Source of the DNA: Mycolicibacillus koreensis
Lineage (GTDB): Bacteria > Actinomycetota > Actinomycetes > Mycobacteriales > Mycobacteriaceae
Direction: 5' to 3'
Length of the DNA stretch: 64,000 nt
Assembly (NCBI RefSeq): GCF_002104795.1
Contig: NZ_NCXO01000001.1
Coordinates: forward strand, 1 to 64,000
Below are positions 33,646-43,405 of this stretch, in pieces; position 1 is the first letter of the stretch; every line of letters starts with the position of its first letter. The translations under genes were made by a program, and so were the position numbers. The notes under the pieces are model-generated. The model did no database searches. It was not told the origin of the DNA and worked only from the letters and a program-made list of their open reading frames with translations.

Positions 33646-34568
33646 CGGTACTCCACTCGGTCGAGGCCCTCGAGGGCCGAGCAGTAGATCTCGTCGGCGT
33701 CGAGGCGGCGCAGGTCCTCGGCGAGGCATTCGGCGACGTCGCGGCGCGGCAGCGAGATCAGCGTGTCGGGTTTGCCGGTGCGGCTCAACGTCGCGACCAC
33801 CCCGTCCTGCGGGCGGCTGAGCGTGATCGTCTCGGTGCCGCGGGTGATCTCGATGGTCAGCGCGCCGATCTCCCGGCGCACCGGCGCGTCGAGCCGGCTG
33901 GCCAGCCAGCCGGCGAGGATGTCCAGCGCCGGTTCGGTGGCCAGCCCCGACACCACCACACCGGTGACCGGTTCATGCGGCGGCAGATCCAGCGCGGAGG
34001 CCAGCAGGGCCCGCCAGTAGGTGATGCGGCTCCACGCCAGGTCGGTGTCGCCGGCGGTGTAGCCGGCGCGCCGACCGCGGATCGCCGCCAGCGGGTCGGC
34101 GCTGTTGGTGGCGTCGGTGAGCCGCCGGACCGCCAGCCGGCCCAAGGTGTCCTCGGCCGGGCGGGCCGGAGCCTGATCGGGCCACCACGCCACCACCGGG
34201 ATGTCGGGCAGCAGAAACGGCACCACCACCGACTCGGCGTGCTGGGCCAGCGGCCCGAAGAGCCGCAGCACCACCACCTCACCGGCTCCGGCGTCGCCGG
34301 CGACGCGCAGCTGCGCGTCGAGGCGGGCGGCGTCGGCGGGGTCACCGCGCAACACCACGATCACCCGGCACGGATGCTCGTGGCTGGCGGCGTTGGCCGC
34401 GTCGATCGAATCGGCCACCAGGGACGAGTCGGCCGCACCGGCGTCGTCGCCGGGTACGACGATCAGCGTCAGCACCCGGCCCATCGTGACCGCGCCGACC
34501 TCCTCGCGGACCTGGTCGAGTCGTTTGTTGATCGCGGTGGTGGTGGTGTCGGGCAGATCCAGGATCAT
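33642..34568 (-). CDS. opcA: Glucose-6-phosphate dehydrogenase assembly protein OpcA
   Basis: Partner of glucose-6-phosphate dehydrogenase in actinobacteria and cyanobacteria, needed for full activity or redox response of Zwf. Its 308 residues fit the family, with the start [13 protein letters not shown], the central [14 protein letters not shown] segment near 125 and RISYWR-like [13 protein letters not shown] near 185. The start at 34568 is chosen because this N terminus is family-typical; the frame upstream would overlap the zwf 3' end. It lies 34 bp downstream of zwf and overlaps pgl by 4 bp. Confidence 0.93.
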   Translation of the reverse strand: MILDLPDTTTTAINKRLDQVREEVGAVTMGRVLTLIVVPGDDAGAADSSLVADSIDAANAASHEHPCRVIVVLRGDPADAARLDAQLRVAGDAGAGEVVVLRLFGPLAQHAESVVVPFLLPDIPVVAWWPDQAPARPAEDTLGRLAVRRLTDATNSADPLAAIRGRRAGYTAGDTDLAWSRITYWRALLASALDLPPHEPVTGVVVSGLATEPALDILAGWLASRLDAPVRREIGALTIEITRGTETITLSRPQDGVVATLSRTGKPDTLISLPRRDVAECLAEDLRRLDADEIYCSALEGLDRVEYR

Positions 34569-34602
34569 CGGCACCGCTCCTCTCCGCGGCCGTGGCGCCC
34601 CG

Positions 34603-36153
34603 TCACGGCCGCCGCCATTCCCGGCCGGTGCGCGCCAACATCCGCACCGCCGACTCCGGGCCCCAGCTGCCGGCCGGGTACGGGTCGGGCCGGCCGTGGG
34701 CGGCCCACCGGTCGAGCACCGGGTCGAGAATCTCCCAGGACAACTCCACCTCGGCGTTGACCGGGAACAGCGACGGCTCCCCGAGCAGCACATCGAGGAT
34801 GAGTCGTTCGTAGGCCTCCGGGGAGTCCTCGGCGAACGCCGACCCGTAGGAGAAGTCCATGTTGACGTCACGGACCTCCATCAAGTGCCCCGGCACCTTC
34901 GACCCGAACCGCAACGTGATGCCCTCATCCGGCTGCACCCGGATCACCAGGGCGTTCTTGCCGAGTTCGTTGGTCATGGTCGCGTCGAACGGCAGATGCG
35001 GGGCGCGTTTGAACACCAGGGCGATCTCGGTGACCCGCCGGCCCAGACGTTTGCCGGTGCGCAGGTAAAACGGCACCCCCGCCCAACGGCGCGTGTCGAC
35101 CTCCAACGTGAGGGCGGCGAACGTCTCGGTGACCGAGTCGTGGGCGAAGCCCTCCTCCTCCAACAGGCCGACGACCTGCTCGCCGCCCTGCCACCCGGCC
35201 ACGTACTGGCCGCGTGCGGTGGTCTGCTCCAGCGGCCCGACCAGCCGCAGCGCGGAGAGCACCTTGATCTTTTCGACCTGCAGCTGCGAGGGGCCGAAAC
35301 TCACCGGCTCCTCCATCGCGGTCAGCGCCAGCAGCTGCAGCAGGTGGTTCTGGATGACGTCGCGGGCCGCACCGATCCCGTCGTAGTAGCCCGCGCGTCC
35401 GCCGAGCCCGATGTCCTCGGCCATGGTGATCTGCACATGGTCGACGTAGTGGGCGTTCCAGATCGGATCGAACAGCTGATTGGCGAAGCGCAGCGCCAGG
35501 ATGTTCTGCACCGTCTCCTTGCCCAGATAGTGGTCGATGCGGAACACCGACTCCTCCGGGAACACCCGGTTGACCACCCGGTTGAGTTCGCGCGCACTGG
35601 CCAGGTCGTGGCCGAACGGCTTCTCGATCACCACCCGGCTCCACCGGCCCGGCCGCGGATCGGCCAGCCCGCTCGCGTGCAGCTGCTCGCAGACCGCCGG
35701 AAACGTCTTCGGCGGGATCGACAGGTAGAAGGCGTGGTTGCCGCCGGTGCCGCGCTCGGTGTCGAGCTGGGTCAAGGTGGCCGCCAGCCGGGCGAACGCC
35801 TCCGGGTCGTCGAAGGTGCCCGGCACGAACCGGAATCCCTCGGCCAGCCGGTCCCAGACCTCCTGACGAAACGGGGTCCGGGCGTGGTCACGCACCGCCT
35901 CGTAGACCACCTGCCCGAAATCCTCGTCGGCCCAGTCCCGGCGGGCGAACCCGACCAGCCCGAAGTTCGGCGGCAACAAGCCGCGGTTGGCCAGATCGTA
36001 GATCGCCGGCATCAGCTTCTTGCGCGACAAATCGCCGGTCACCCCGAAGATCACCACCGCACACGGGCCGGCGATACGCGGCATCCGCTTGTCGCGCTTG
36101 TCGCGCAGCGGGTTTCGGGGATTACGCCACTCCTCGGCGGCGGTGACGCTCAC
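34603..36153 (-). CDS. zwf: Glucose-6-phosphate 1-dehydrogenase
   Basis: Oxidises glucose 6-phosphate to 6-phosphogluconolactone, making NADPH (zwf2 of M. tuberculosis). Its 516 residues contain the dinucleotide motif [20 protein letters not shown] near 34, the [11 protein letters not shown] segment near 175 and the active-site RIDHYLGKE near 206 with catalytic His and Lys. GTG 36153 overlaps the tal stop by 4 bp. Arg/Lys-rich residues 8-24 precede the Rossmann fold. Confidence 0.96.
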   Translation of the reverse strand: MSVTAAEEWRNPRNPLRDKRDKRMPRIAGPCAVVIFGVTGDLSRKKLMPAIYDLANRGLLPPNFGLVGFARRDWADEDFGQVVYEAVRDHARTPFRQEVWDRLAEGFRFVPGTFDDPEAFARLAATLTQLDTERGTGGNHAFYLSIPPKTFPAVCEQLHASGLADPRPGRWSRVVIEKPFGHDLASARELNRVVNRVFPEESVFRIDHYLGKETVQNILALRFANQLFDPIWNAHYVDHVQITMAEDIGLGGRAGYYDGIGAARDVIQNHLLQLLALTAMEEPVSFGPSQLQVEKIKVLSALRLVGPLEQTTARGQYVAGWQGGEQVVGLLEEEGFAHDSVTETFAALTLEVDTRRWAGVPFYLRTGKRLGRRVTEIALVFKRAPHLPFDATMTNELGKNALVIRVQPDEGITLRFGSKVPGHLMEVRDVNMDFSYGSAFAEDSPEAYERLILDVLLGEPSLFPVNAEVELSWEILDPVLDRWAAHGRPDPYPAGSWGPESAVRMLARTGREWRRP

Positions 36154-37286
36154 TTGCCAGCGGCGTCGAGGTGGGCCTGGGTCTCGGTGGACAGTTCAGC
36201 CCACGAATCCTCGAATTTGCGCACGCCCTCGACCTCGAGCAGCTCGAACACATCGACCAGATCGATACCGACACCGGCGAGTTGGTCGAAGACCTTCCCG
36301 GCGGCCGCCGCGGTGCCGCTGACGGTGTCGCCGCTGATCGCCCCGTGATCGGCGACTGCCTCGATCGTCTTCTCCGGCATGGTGTTGACCGTGTTCGGTG
36401 CGACCAATTCGGTGACGTAGAGGGTGTCGGGGTAGTCGGGGTTCTTCACCCCGGTCGACGCCCACAGCGGGCGCTGCACCCGCGCGCCGGCCTCGGCCAG
36501 CGCGGCGAACCGGCTGTTGGTCGGTGCGTTTTCGAACACCTCCTGGTAGGCGGCGTAGGCAAGCCGGGCGTTGGCGACCCCGGCCTGGCCGCGCAGCGCC
36601 AGCGCGTCAGGGGTGCCGATCTTCTCCAGCCGACTATCGACCTCGGTGTCGACCCGGGATACGAAAAACGAAGCCACCGAATGGATCTGGGAAATATCGT
36701 GGCCCGCGGTGCGTGCCGCCTCGAGTCCGGCGAGGAACGCCTCCATCACCTCGCGGTGCCGCTGCACCGAGAAGATCAAGGTCACGTTGACCGAGATGCC
36801 CTCGGCGAGGGTGGCGGTGATCGCGGGCACGCCTTCCTTGGTGGCCGGGATCTTGATGAACAGGTTCGGCCGGTCGACGATCTTCCACAGCTCCACCGCC
36901 TGGGCCACCGTCTTGTCGGTCTCGTGGGCCAGCCGCGGATCCACCTCGATCGAGACGCGCCCGTCGACCCCGCCGGAGGCCTCCCACTGCGGCGCCAGCA
37001 CGTCGCAGGCGTCGCGCACGTCGTCGGTGGTGGCGGTGCGGATCGTGGCGTCGACGTCGGCGCCGCGGGCGGCGAGCTCGGCGATCTGGGCGTCATAGAG
37101 GTCGCCCTCGGCGAGTGCCTTCTGGAAGATCGTCGGGTTGGTGGTGATGCCGACCACGCTGCGGGTGGCGATCAGCTCGGCGAGGTTGCCGGTGGTCAGC
37201 CGGCTGCGCGACAGATCGTCCAGCCACACCGAGACGCCGGCGGCCGACAGCGCGGCCAGGTTCGGATTCTGGGTTGGTGTGCTCAT
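36150..37286 (-). CDS. tal: Transaldolase
   Basis: Transfers a dihydroxyacetone unit between sugar phosphates in the non-oxidative pentose phosphate pathway. Its 378 residues match the actinobacterial type. Visible signatures: [13 protein letters not shown] near residue 47, the Schiff-base Lys in [12 protein letters not shown] near 142, and [16 protein letters not shown] near 275. It follows tkt after 6 bp and overlaps zwf by 4 bp. Confidence 0.96.
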   Translation of the reverse strand: MSTPTQNPNLAALSAAGVSVWLDDLSRSRLTTGNLAELIATRSVVGITTNPTIFQKALAEGDLYDAQIAELAARGADVDATIRTATTDDVRDACDVLAPQWEASGGVDGRVSIEVDPRLAHETDKTVAQAVELWKIVDRPNLFIKIPATKEGVPAITATLAEGISVNVTLIFSVQRHREVMEAFLAGLEAARTAGHDISQIHSVASFFVSRVDTEVDSRLEKIGTPDALALRGQAGVANARLAYAAYQEVFENAPTNSRFAALAEAGARVQRPLWASTGVKNPDYPDTLYVTELVAPNTVNTMPEKTIEAVADHGAISGDTVSGTAAAAGKVFDQLAGVGIDLVDVFELLEVEGVRKFEDSWAELSTETQAHLDAAGK

Positions 37287-37292
37287 TGGGTC

Positions 37293-39395
37293 TTACCCCT
37301 CTCGTTGGTTGTGCAGGGTGCGCTCGGCGGCCGCCACGACGGCCTCCGGGGTGAACCCGTACTCGCGGAACAACGTCTTGTAATCGGCCGACTCCCCGAA
37401 CCGCTCGATCGAGACGATCTCGCCGGTGTCGCCGACCCAGCGGTGCCAGCTCAGCGCCACCCCGGCCTCCACCGCGACCCGGGCGGTCACCGCCGGCGGC
37501 AGCACCGCGTCGCGGTACTCGGCGGGCTGGGCGGCGAACCACTCCAGACACGGCATCGACACCACGCGTGCCTCAATGCCCTTGTCGGCCAACAATTTCT
37601 GTGCCTCCACGGCGAGCTGGAGCTCGGATCCGGTGCCGATCAGCACCACATCGGGGTCCGCTGCGCCGGCCCCACCGAGCACGTAACCGCCGCGCGCCAC
37701 CCCGTCGGCGCTGGTGCCGGCGAGCACGGGCACGCCCTGGCGGGTCAAGGCCAGCCCGACCGGGCCGCTTTCGGCACCGCGCGCCAGCACGGTGCGCCAG
37801 GCGTACGCGGTCTCGTTGGCGTCGGCCGGGCGCACCACCGACAGGTTCGGGATCGCGCGCAGCGCCGCGAGGTGCTCGACGGGCTGGTGGGTGGGGCCGT
37901 CCTCGCCGAGCCCGATCGAATCGTGGGTCCACACGTAGATCGTGTCGATGTTCATCAGCGCGGCCAGCCGCACCGCCGGGCGCATGTAGTCGGAGAACTG
38001 CAGGAACGTGCCGCCGTAGGCGCGGGTCGGGCCGTGCAGCACGATCCCGGACAGGATCGCGCCCATCGCGTGCTCGCGGACCCCGAAGTGCAGGGTGCGC
38101 CCATGCCAGTGGGCGGTGTACTCGCTGGTGCTGATCGTCGGTGGGCCGAACGAGTCGGCGCCTTTGATGGTGGTGTTGTTGGAGCCGGCCAGATCCGCCG
38201 AGCCGCCCCACAACTCGGGCAGAGTCGGGCCGACAGCGGCGAGCACCGCCCCGGAGGCCGCCCGGGTGGCCACCGCCTTGCTGCCCGGCTCCCAGGACGG
38301 CAGGTCCGCGTCCCAGCCGTCGGGCAGTTCGCCGGCGAACAACCGGTCCAGCAGGGCCTTGCGCTCCGGGTGGCGCTTCGCCCAGGCGTCGAAGTCGGCC
38401 TGCCAGGCGTCGTGGGCGGCCTTGCCGCGCTGCACGAGCGAGCGGGTGTGGGCGATGACCTCGTCGCTGACCGCGAAGTGGCTCTCCGGGTCGAACCCGA
38501 GGACCCGTTTGGTGGCGGCGACCTCGTCCTCACCCATGGCGGCGCCGTGGATCGCGCCGGTGTTCATCTTCGTCGGCGCCGGATAGCCGATGACGGTGCG
38601 CAGCAAGATGAACGAGGGCCGGTCGGTGACCGCCTTCGCGGCGGCGATCGCCTCCTCGATGGCCGCGACGTTCTCACCGCCCTCGACGGTCTGCACATGC
38701 CAGCCGTAGGCGCGGTAACGCGCGGCGGTGTCCTCGCACAACGCGATCGTGGTGTCGTCCTCGATGGAGATCTTGTTGTCGTCGTAGAACACGATGAGGT
38801 TGCCCAGCTGCTGCACCGCCGCCAGCGACGACGCCTCGCTGGTCACCCCCTCCTCGATGTCCCCGTCGGAGGCGACGACGTAGATGTGGTGGTCGAACGG
38901 GCTGGCCCCCGGCGCGGGGTCCGGGTCGAACAGGCCGCGCTCGTAGCGGGCCGCCATCGCCATGCCCACCGCCGAGGCCAGGCCCTGCCCCAGCGGTCCG
39001 GTGGTGATCTCCACGCCGCGGGTGTGGCCGTACTCGGGGTGTCCGGGCGTCTTCGACCCCCAGGTGCGCAGCGCCTCCAGATCGGCCAGCTCCAGGCCGA
39101 ACCCGCCGAGGTAGAGCTGGATGTACAACGTCAGGCTGGAGTGCCCGCACGAGAGCACGAAACGATCGCGGGCCACCCACTCGGTGTCGGCCGGGTCGTG
39201 GCGCATCACCCGCTGGAACAGCGTGTAGGCCAGCGGCGCCAGACTCATCGCGGTCCCCGGGTGTCCGCTGCCGCACTTCTGCACGGCGTCGGCGGCCAGC
39301 AGCCGGGCCGTATCGACCGCGGCCGTGTCGACCGCCGTCCAGTCGTCGGGCAGGCGGGGCTCGGTCAGCGTGGCGATGTCTTCGGCTGTGGTCAC
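37293..39395 (-). CDS. tkt: Transketolase
   Basis: Thiamine-diphosphate enzyme transferring two-carbon units in the pentose phosphate pathway. Its 700 residues include the first signature [18 protein letters not shown] near 40, the ThDP/Mg motif [17 protein letters not shown] near 170 ending in DDNKISIE, and the second-domain signature [18 protein letters not shown] near 490 with catalytic residues. GTG 39395 has GAGGAAA upstream. It heads the six-gene operon tkt-tal-zwf-opcA-pgl-hypothetical. A TAAGGT -10 lies at 39448-39443. Confidence 0.97.
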   Translation of the reverse strand: MTTAEDIATLTEPRLPDDWTAVDTAAVDTARLLAADAVQKCGSGHPGTAMSLAPLAYTLFQRVMRHDPADTEWVARDRFVLSCGHSSLTLYIQLYLGGFGLELADLEALRTWGSKTPGHPEYGHTRGVEITTGPLGQGLASAVGMAMAARYERGLFDPDPAPGASPFDHHIYVVASDGDIEEGVTSEASSLAAVQQLGNLIVFYDDNKISIEDDTTIALCEDTAARYRAYGWHVQTVEGGENVAAIEEAIAAAKAVTDRPSFILLRTVIGYPAPTKMNTGAIHGAAMGEDEVAATKRVLGFDPESHFAVSDEVIAHTRSLVQRGKAAHDAWQADFDAWAKRHPERKALLDRLFAGELPDGWDADLPSWEPGSKAVATRAASGAVLAAVGPTLPELWGGSADLAGSNNTTIKGADSFGPPTISTSEYTAHWHGRTLHFGVREHAMGAILSGIVLHGPTRAYGGTFLQFSDYMRPAVRLAALMNIDTIYVWTHDSIGLGEDGPTHQPVEHLAALRAIPNLSVVRPADANETAYAWRTVLARGAESGPVGLALTRQGVPVLAGTSADGVARGGYVLGGAGAADPDVVLIGTGSELQLAVEAQKLLADKGIEARVVSMPCLEWFAAQPAEYRDAVLPPAVTARVAVEAGVALSWHRWVGDTGEIVSIERFGESADYKTLFREYGFTPEAVVAAAERTLHNQREG

Positions 39396-39442
39396 GAACG
39401 TTGTTTCCTCGGGGATCGACGGGGAGGGGTTTCTCCTTCCAG

Positions 39443-39448
39443 ACCTTA
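39443..39448 (-). promoter_or_regulatory. -10 element of the pentose phosphate operon
   Basis: TAAGGT on the minus strand fits TANNNT. A transcript would start near 39436, with a leader of about 41 nt that contains GAGGAAA before GTG 39395. Confidence 0.45.
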
Positions 39449-39487
39449 GTCGCGGCGCCGGTGGTCCGCACCGCCGCGCCGGGGTTG

Positions 39488-39509
39488 GGCGCTACCCGCG
39501 GGTAGCGCC
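39488..39509. promoter_or_regulatory. 22-bp perfect palindrome in the tkt-ctaB divergent region
   Basis: The two 11-bp arms are exact reverse complements with no spacer (centre CCCGCGGG, outer bases GGCGCTA/TAGCGCC). It lies about 40 bp upstream of the tkt -10 and about 70 bp upstream of the ctaB -10. It has no U-tract, and no gene ends nearby, so it is not a terminator. A dimeric regulator site is the simplest reading. Confidence 0.6.
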
Positions 39510-39579
39510 TGCGGGCTGACCGCGGGCGCCGCCGGTGGCCCGTCAGCACGGCCGGTTCGGTCAAAACGGGTCCGCGGTC

Positions 39580-39635
39580 TACCATCGGATGTAGTAGAAG
39601 CCGGCGCACCGATGGACGCCGGGTGATCTGAGGAG
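39580..39635 (+). promoter_or_regulatory. ctaB promoter, shared cta element and ribosome binding site
   Basis: TACCAT (39580-39585) fits TANNNT. GATGTAGTAG (39588-39597), identical to a 10-mer in the ctaA promoter, covers the predicted transcript start. AGGAG (39631-39635) lies 7 nt before GTG 39643. Confidence 0.5.
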
Positions 39636-39642
39636 TATTTGC

Positions 39643-40575
39643 GTGAGCGTTCGGGTGCGTGTCGGACCGACCGCACCGAAGTTGCGGGACCGGCTGCTTG
39701 CGTATGTGGCCCTGACCAAGCCGCGCATCATCGAACTGCTGCTGGTCACCACGATCCCGGCGATGCTGCTGGCCCACCGCGACACCATGGACCTGCAGTT
39801 CATGCTGCTGATCGGCGCCACCCTGGTCGGCGGCATGATGGCCGCGGCCAGCGCCAACACCCTCAACTGTGTCGCCGACGCCGACATCGACAAGATCATG
39901 AAACGCACCGCGCGCCGGCCGTTGGCCCGCGACACGGTGCCGACCCGCCACGCGTTGATCTTCGGGCTGGTGCTCGGTGTCGCGGCGTTCGTGTGGTTGT
40001 GGCAGACCACCAACCTGCTCTCCGGTGTGCTGGCGGTCGCCACGATCGCCTTCTACGTGGTGATCTACACGCTGGTGCTCAAACGGCGCACCGCGCAGAA
40101 CATCGTGTGGGGCGGGGCCGCGGGGTGCATGCCGGTGATGATCGGCTGGTCGGCGGTGACCGACTCCATCGCCTGGCCGGCACTGGCGATGTTCGCGGTG
40201 ATCTTCTTCTGGACCCCGCCGCACACCTGGGCGCTGGCCATGCGCTACAAGGACGACTACCAGGCCGCCGGGGTGCCGATGCTGCCGGTCGTCGCCACCG
40301 AACGCCAGGTCACCCGGCAGATCGTCATCTACAGCTGGTTGATGGTGGCCTCGACCCTGGCGCTGATCCCGGTCACCGGATGGCTCTACACCGCGGTGGC
40401 GGTGGCGGCAGGGGCGTGGTTTTTGTTCCTGGCCCACCAGCTCTACGCCGGGGTGCGGCGCGGCCAGCCGATTCAGCCGTTGCGGCTGTTCTTGCAGTCC
40501 AACAACTACCTCGCCGTGGTGTTCTGCGCCCTCGCCGTCGACTCGGCGTTCGTGCTGCCCACCGTGCTGGGGTGA
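39643..40575 (+). CDS. ctaB: Protoheme IX farnesyltransferase (heme O synthase)
   Basis: Adds a farnesyl group to heme B, making heme O, the precursor of heme A for the aa3 cytochrome oxidase. It is a 310-residue membrane protein of the UbiA superfamily with about nine helices. Motifs: [19 protein letters not shown] near 25, the prenyl-diphosphate binding [20 protein letters not shown] near 69-88, and the second Asp motif [18 protein letters not shown] near 200. The start GTG 39643 has AGGAG upstream. Its last 70 bp overlap the convergent nitrilase gene. ctaA lies in the same neighbourhood. Confidence 0.96.
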   Translation: MSVRVRVGPTAPKLRDRLLAYVALTKPRIIELLLVTTIPAMLLAHRDTMDLQFMLLIGATLVGGMMAAASANTLNCVADADIDKIMKRTARRPLARDTVPTRHALIFGLVLGVAAFVWLWQTTNLLSGVLAVATIAFYVVIYTLVLKRRTAQNIVWGGAAGCMPVMIGWSAVTDSIAWPALAMFAVIFFWTPPHTWALAMRYKDDYQAAGVPMLPVVATERQVTRQIVIYSWLMVASTLALIPVTGWLYTAVAVAAGAWFLFLAHQLYAGVRRGQPIQPLRLFLQSNNYLAVVFCALAVDSAFVLPTVLG

Positions 40576-41504
40576 TGACGGCGATACCACCGCGCGCCTA
40601 GGCGGTTCTGGTAGGCCCACGCCAGCGCCGGCAGCGGGCCGCGCTGATGCAGCCAGAACCCGGCCGGGGTCCGCTGTGCCGGCGGCACCCGGCCGACCGT
40701 GATCGTGGCCAACGCGAACCCGACGCCGCGGTCCGGGCCGCGACGGGCCAGCACGGTCCCATCGGCGGCGGCGACGACCGCCCCGCCCTCCAGGTGACCG
40801 CGGTAGGTCACCGGCGTGCCGGGCAGCCGGCAGTGCAGCGTGCCGCAGTGCGCGGCATGCACCACCGGGGCGCCCACCAGCCGGGCGAACACCGGGGCGG
40901 CGCGCGCCGCGGTGGCGGCGTTGGCGGCCTCCCAGTCGGCGGTGATCCGTCGCGGCACCCAGGCGGGAACGCTCCACCAGCAGGAGCCGCCGACCACCAC
41001 GTCGACCCGCCCGGCCAGTCGCCGCGCCGTCTGGGTGCGGATGAACTCCCAGCACAGCGCCGCGCCGGCGGTGACGCCGTCGACCGTGGGCAGCACGCCG
41101 TCCGCGGCGTCACTGTCGGGGTCGGACGCACCGCGGTAGAAGTAGTTCTCCCACATGGTGGGCAGATCCTTGTCGTGGTGGCCGATCACCCCGCCGGGTC
41201 CGGCGAGCACGAACCGGTTGTAGGTGTGCCCGTCGGCGCCCCGGCACAGAAACGACCCACCCACGGTCACCGCGTGCCGGCGCGCCAAGGTGGTCAGCAG
41301 CGCGGTCGCCGCACCGTCGGCGGGCAGGGCCGCGGTGGCCAGCCCCAGATCGAAACCCATCCCGGTGGTGAAGAACTCGGGCAACACGATGATCTCGGCG
41401 CCGGCCTCGGCAGCGGCGGTGGCCAGGCGTTCGGCCATCGTCAGGTTCGCGGGCACATCGGCGAGGATCGCCTGCTGCTGGATGGCGGCCACGGTCGTGG
41501 TCAC
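40506..41504 (-). CDS. Carbon-nitrogen hydrolase (nitrilase superfamily)
   Basis: This 332-residue protein has the nitrilase-fold catalytic triad: Glu in [12 protein letters not shown] near 42, Lys in [12 protein letters not shown] near 113, and Cys in [15 protein letters not shown] near 149. It should hydrolyse an amide or nitrile; the substrate is unknown. The C-terminal 25 residues (after ARWYRRHH) are low in family character and overlap the 3' end of ctaB by 70 bp. GTG 41504 overlaps the qor stop by 4 bp, so the two are co-translated. I recall no direct counterpart at this position in M. tuberculosis. Confidence 0.82.
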   Translation of the reverse strand: MTTTVAAIQQQAILADVPANLTMAERLATAAAEAGAEIIVLPEFFTTGMGFDLGLATAALPADGAATALLTTLARRHAVTVGGSFLCRGADGHTYNRFVLAGPGGVIGHHDKDLPTMWENYFYRGASDPDSDAADGVLPTVDGVTAGAALCWEFIRTQTARRLAGRVDVVVGGSCWWSVPAWVPRRITADWEAANAATAARAAPVFARLVGAPVVHAAHCGTLHCRLPGTPVTYRGHLEGGAVVAAADGTVLARRGPDRGVGFALATITVGRVPPAQRTPAGFWLHQRGPLPALAWAYQNRLGARWYRRHHPSTVGSTNAESTARAQNTTAR

Positions 41505-42478
41505 GGCACCAACACCACCGAACCGACGGTGCGCCGGGCCTGCAGGTCGCGGTGGGCCGTCGCCGCGTCATCGAGACGGTACCGGTGCCCGACGGTGACG
41601 GCGAGCTCCCCGGCGGCCACCGCGGCGAGGAATTCCCCGGCGCGCCAGCGGAATTCCTCGCCGGTGCGCAGAAAATGGGTCAGCGACGGGCGCGTCAACC
41701 AGATCGACCCGGCGGCGTTGAGCCGCTGCGGGTCGAACGGGGGCACCGGGCCGCTGGCGGCGCCGAACAACGCCAGCGTGCCGCGCACCGCGACGCTGGC
41801 CAGGCTCGCCTCGAAGGTGGACGCCCCGACCCCGTCGTAGACCACGGCCACGCCGGCGCCGCCGGTGTGCGCGCGGACCCGGTCGGCGAAGACCGCCGGA
41901 TCGTCGTCGGGGTAATCGAGGACCACCGCGGCGCCGGCCTGCCGGGCCGCGTCGGCCTTGGCGGGGGTGGACACGGTGCTGAGCACCCGCGCGCCGCGGC
42001 GCGTCGCCCACTGGGTCAGCAACAGGCCCACCCCGCCGGCCCCGGCGTGCACCAGCACGTCGTCACCGGCGCCCACCGGGTACACCGAGGTGAGCAGATA
42101 GTGGGCGGTCATGCCCTTCAGCAGCGCCGAAGCCACCGTCTCCGCGTCGACCCCGGCCGGGCAGACCGCGGTGAATTCGGCGGGGGCGGTGCAGTACTCG
42201 GCGTAGGCGCCGGACGCGTTGGCGGTGACGACCCGGTCACCGACCCGCAGCGTCTCCACCTGTTCGCCGACCTCGACGACCTGCCCGGCGACCTCGGTAC
42301 CGACGACGAACGGCACCTCCCGCGGGTAGAGCCCGGAACGGAAATAGGTGTCGATGAAGTTCACCCCGATGGCCTCGGCCTGGATCAACACCGCGTCGGG
42401 GGCGGGGGAGGGGCGCTGCCGGCGCACCGGGCGCAGCACCTCCGGGCCGCCCACCTCGCTGACTTCGATGGCGCGCAT
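41501..42478 (-). CDS. qor: Quinone oxidoreductase (zinc-independent MDR family)
   Basis: NADPH:quinone reductase-like medium-chain dehydrogenase, corresponding to Rv1454c. Its 325 residues lack structural Zn Cys residues. Motifs: GVNFIDTYFRSGLYP near 42, ALLKGMTAHYLL near 122, VLVHAGAGGVGLLLTQWA near 142 (NADPH loop) and FGAASGPVPPFDPQRLN near 235. ATG 42478 is chosen because MRAIEV matches the mycobacterial protein start; ATG 42487 would add three residues. TTAGAT about 7 nt before 42478 could make it leaderless. Its end overlaps the nitrilase start. Confidence 0.9.
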   Translation of the reverse strand: MRAIEVSEVGGPEVLRPVRRQRPSPAPDAVLIQAEAIGVNFIDTYFRSGLYPREVPFVVGTEVAGQVVEVGEQVETLRVGDRVVTANASGAYAEYCTAPAEFTAVCPAGVDAETVASALLKGMTAHYLLTSVYPVGAGDDVLVHAGAGGVGLLLTQWATRRGARVLSTVSTPAKADAARQAGAAVVLDYPDDDPAVFADRVRAHTGGAGVAVVYDGVGASTFEASLASVAVRGTLALFGAASGPVPPFDPQRLNAAGSIWLTRPSLTHFLRTGEEFRWRAGEFLAAVAAGELAVTVGHRYRLDDAATAHRDLQARRTVGSVVLVP

Positions 42479-42527
42479 GACCCCCATCTAACCCGGTTCA
42501 CCGCCGCCGGGTGGGCCGGTGCCCCCG

Positions 42528-42541
42528 TATCATCCGACGGC
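42528..42541 (+). promoter_or_regulatory. Leaderless promoter for the ATP-grasp-like gene
   Basis: TATCAT at 42528-42533 fits TANNNT and lies 8 nt before ATG 42542. No Shine-Dalgarno sequence is seen. Confidence 0.45.
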
Positions 42542-43405
42542 ATGAAGCTGGCCCGCCCCGACGTGTTCCACCCGCGGATCGTGCTCGCCGCGGACCCGGC
42601 GCGGCCGGCCGGCCCGCCCGACGACGCCGGCCTGGTCGCCGCGCTGCGCGCCCGCGGGCTGCACGCCCGGTGGCTGGCGTGGACCGACCCGGCGACCGCC
42701 GGCGCCGACCTGGTGATCCTGCGCGCGGTCGGTGATCACCGCAGCCATCAGGCGGAGTTCGCCGACCGGATCGCCGCGCTGCCGCAGATGCTCAACCCGC
42801 CGCCGGTGCTCACCTGGAACGGCGACAAGCGCTATCTGCTGGACCTGAGCGACGCCGGGGTGCCCACGGTGGAGACCACGGTGTTCGCCCCGGGGCAGGT
42901 CGTGCGGGTCGGCGACGATGTGGACGGCGTGGTGGTGGCCCCGGCCGTCGGTGCCGGCGCACGCCGGTTCGACCGCGCCGACGCGGCGCGTGAGCACGCC
43001 CACCGGCTGCAGGCGAGCGGGCAGACCGTGGTGATCCAGCCGGCGCAGACCCGGCAGCGCATCGCGCTGGTGTTCCTCGGCGGCGCGCCGTCGCACGCGC
43101 TGGCCGCCGCTGCGCCCGTCGACGCCGACTTCGGCGTCTGGGACGTCGGTCAGGCCGCCCTGGCCGCGGCCGCCGCACAGGCCGGGGTGGGCAGCGACGA
43201 GATCCTCCTGGCGCGGGCGGTGGTGGCCGACGGCGCCGAGGGCGCCGGGCCGCAGCTGCTGCGGCTGCAGCTCATCGACCCGGTGCTGGGCTGGACGGCC
43301 CTGGGCGCCGACGCCCGGGCGCGTCACCAGCGCCAGTTCGCGTTGGCGGTGGAGTCAGCCCTGCAGCGCCGCGGGCTCGGCCCGCTGTCGCATCGCCGCC
43401 CATAG
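42542..43405 (+). CDS. Conserved hypothetical protein, ATP-grasp-like (Rv1455-like)
   Basis: This 287-residue protein resembles short ATP-grasp ligases: an N-terminal Rossmann-like part (DLVILRAVGDHRSHQAEFAD) and the middle segment WNGDKRYLLDLSDAGVPTVET, which matches the LDDKWLT..L...GVP pattern of glutathione-synthase-like enzymes. Then come VVVAPAVGAGARRF and VIQPAQTRQRIALVFLGG. Substrate unknown. It sits between qor and ctaA at the Rv1455 position. The ATG is supported by a leaderless -10. Its last 51 bp overlap the convergent ctaA 3' end. Confidence 0.7.
   Translation: MKLARPDVFHPRIVLAADPARPAGPPDDAGLVAALRARGLHARWLAWTDPATAGADLVILRAVGDHRSHQAEFADRIAALPQMLNPPPVLTWNGDKRYLLDLSDAGVPTVETTVFAPGQVVRVGDDVDGVVVAPAVGAGARRFDRADAAREHAHRLQASGQTVVIQPAQTRQRIALVFLGGAPSHALAAAAPVDADFGVWDVGQAALAAAAAQAGVGSDEILLARAVVADGAEGAGPQLLRLQLIDPVLGWTALGADARARHQRQFALAVESALQRRGLGPLSHRRP

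Noticed and set aside
36171..39449. 1092-codon open frame on the plus strand
   Set aside because: It is antisense to tal and tkt, which have full catalytic signatures. Its Gly/Arg/His-rich composition is the usual mirror of GC-rich codons.
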